This document shows, in pieces, positions 63,446 to 64,000 of a stretch of 64,000 nucleotides of DNA. The translations under genes and the position numbers were made by a program. The number at the start of each line of letters is the position of its first letter. Position 1 is the stretch's first letter. The DNA comes from Candidatus Kaistella beijingensis (GTDB taxonomy: Bacteria; Bacteroidota; Bacteroidia; Flavobacteriales; Weeksellaceae): NCBI RefSeq assembly GCF_020084865.1, contig NZ_CP071953.1, positions 1,364,001 to 1,428,000 on the forward strand. The letters are read 5' to 3'. Under the pieces are notes generated by a model. It searched no databases, was not told the origin of the DNA, and saw only the letters and a list, made by a program, of their open reading frames with translations.

Positions 63446-64000
63446 ATGCAGAAATTATCTTTACTTTTTACCAAAGACGGGCTTCAGTATCAGCTTTCAA
63501 AAAACAGAAATGTTCAGCACGAACAGTCTTTTTTCATGAATGAGGAAACTGGTGACAACTTTGTTTCAGAAAAACTGGATGAAATTCTAGCACAAAAAAA
63601 CTTTCAGGAAATCAGCGTCATTTCTGCTTTGAACCACTTTACCTTAATGCCTGAAAACTTTTCTGATCATGAATCAGGATACGATTTAATTGCCTACAAT
63701 TCCGCCGTTGAACGTGAAAAGGAAGAACTCATGCTTTCTGTGAACAAAAAATTCGGCGTTCAGTTTTACTATACTTTTCCGAAAGATTTCTATCAGAAAA
63801 TTAAGAGTTTGAATCTTCCAACTAAATTCAATTTTTCAGGCGAGAAGTTTTTGAACGCTCTAAATCCGAGAAGTCAGAAGGAAATCCACATCAATCTTTA
63901 CCATCACCAATGTGAGTTTTTTGCGATTGCTGGAAAAAAAGTAATCCTTTACAATAACCTCGATGTAAATTCGGAAGTTGATTTCCTTTATTTCATCATG
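63446..64000 (+). CDS. DUF3822-family protein (C-terminus beyond window)
   Basis: 185 codons from ATG 63446 to the right edge, no stop. It reads MQKLSLLFTKDGLQYQLSKN, later ALNHFTLMPENF, FYYTFPKDFYQKIKSL and INLYHHQCEFFAIAGKKVIL. This is the pattern of the DUF3822 proteins of Bacteroidota, which have an actin/PilM-like fold by family description; the function is not established. Short leader and promoter as described. Remaining residues lie outside the window. Confidence 0.75.
   Translation, partial: MQKLSLLFTKDGLQYQLSKNRNVQHEQSFFMNEETGDNFVSEKLDEILAQKNFQEISVISALNHFTLMPENFSDHESGYDLIAYNSAVEREKEELMLSVNKKFGVQFYYTFPKDFYQKIKSLNLPTKFNFSGEKFLNALNPRSQKEIHINLYHHQCEFFAIAGKKVILYNNLDVNSEVDFLYFIM

Noticed and set aside
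1..64000. tRNA, rRNA, insertion sequences, prophage or defence genes
   Set aside because: No cloverleaf-like sequence, transposase, integrase or known defence domain was recognised by reading; a covariance-model or profile search could still find small RNAs.

Overview
The window looks like a chromosomal segment of a flavobacterium of the Chryseobacterium/Kaistella/Epilithonimonas kind (Weeksellaceae). The grounds are low G+C, Bacteroidota-type promoters (TAnnTTTG near -7, sometimes TTG near -33), no clear need for Shine-Dalgarno sequences, several TTG/GTG starts, two secreted proteins with type IX secretion (T9SS) C-terminal sorting tails, and zeaxanthin-type carotenoid genes. The genus is inferred from gene style, not from a marker gene.

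Layout. (1) 1-16340, all on the minus strand: a first surface-polysaccharide locus. It has its own export pair (wza, wzc), flippase, Wzy/EpsG-type polymerase, three glycosyltransferases, a beta-helix lipoprotein and a bacillosamine-type set (pglF, E, D, C). The E-D-C part occurs twice, at both ends of the locus; the second E runs off the left edge. A small signal-peptide/single-TM protein with a PID-type tail precedes the locus, separated from it by a hairpin. (2) 16597-26617: two large T9SS cargo proteins that share a C-terminal module. (3) 27104-28908: lplA and a LexA-like XRE-S24 repressor. (4) 29303-35258: a carotenoid island (GGPP synthase, crtI, crtB, a small exported protein, crtZ, fused lycopene cyclase, convergent marR). 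(5) 35514-39846: a Y-family polymerase and a short DnaE, probably a damage-inducible mutagenic pair. (6) 39998-59596, minus strand: a second complete polysaccharide locus with its own wza/wzc, TviB/TviC-type uronic acid enzymes, FdtA/FdtB/FdtC-type 3-amino-sugar enzymes, flippase, two Wzy-like paralogues and six glycosyltransferase genes (one frameshifted, plus one extra truncated copy). (7) 59663-64000: outer-membrane barrel, recX, glyA, an Smr-domain protein and the start of a DUF3822 gene.

Most notable points. The carotenoid island lies between the S24 repressor gene and the polymerase gene dinB and is bracketed by a direct repeat of about 70 bp. That repeat holds the repressor operators and, at the far end, a decayed copy of the repressor's own promoter and first codons; so repressor and dinB were probably once divergent neighbours. 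Degenerate 7-bp tandem arrays lie at starts and promoters of the housekeeping genes (dnaE, recX, glyA, smr, DUF3822); none was noticed in the polysaccharide loci. Other points are the PID-CTERM-like mini-protein, the duplicated E-D-C cassette, a frameshifted GT2 gene, and a GT4 remnant next to a 64-65 bp tandem repeat. No tRNA, rRNA, insertion sequence or CRISPR array was recognised.
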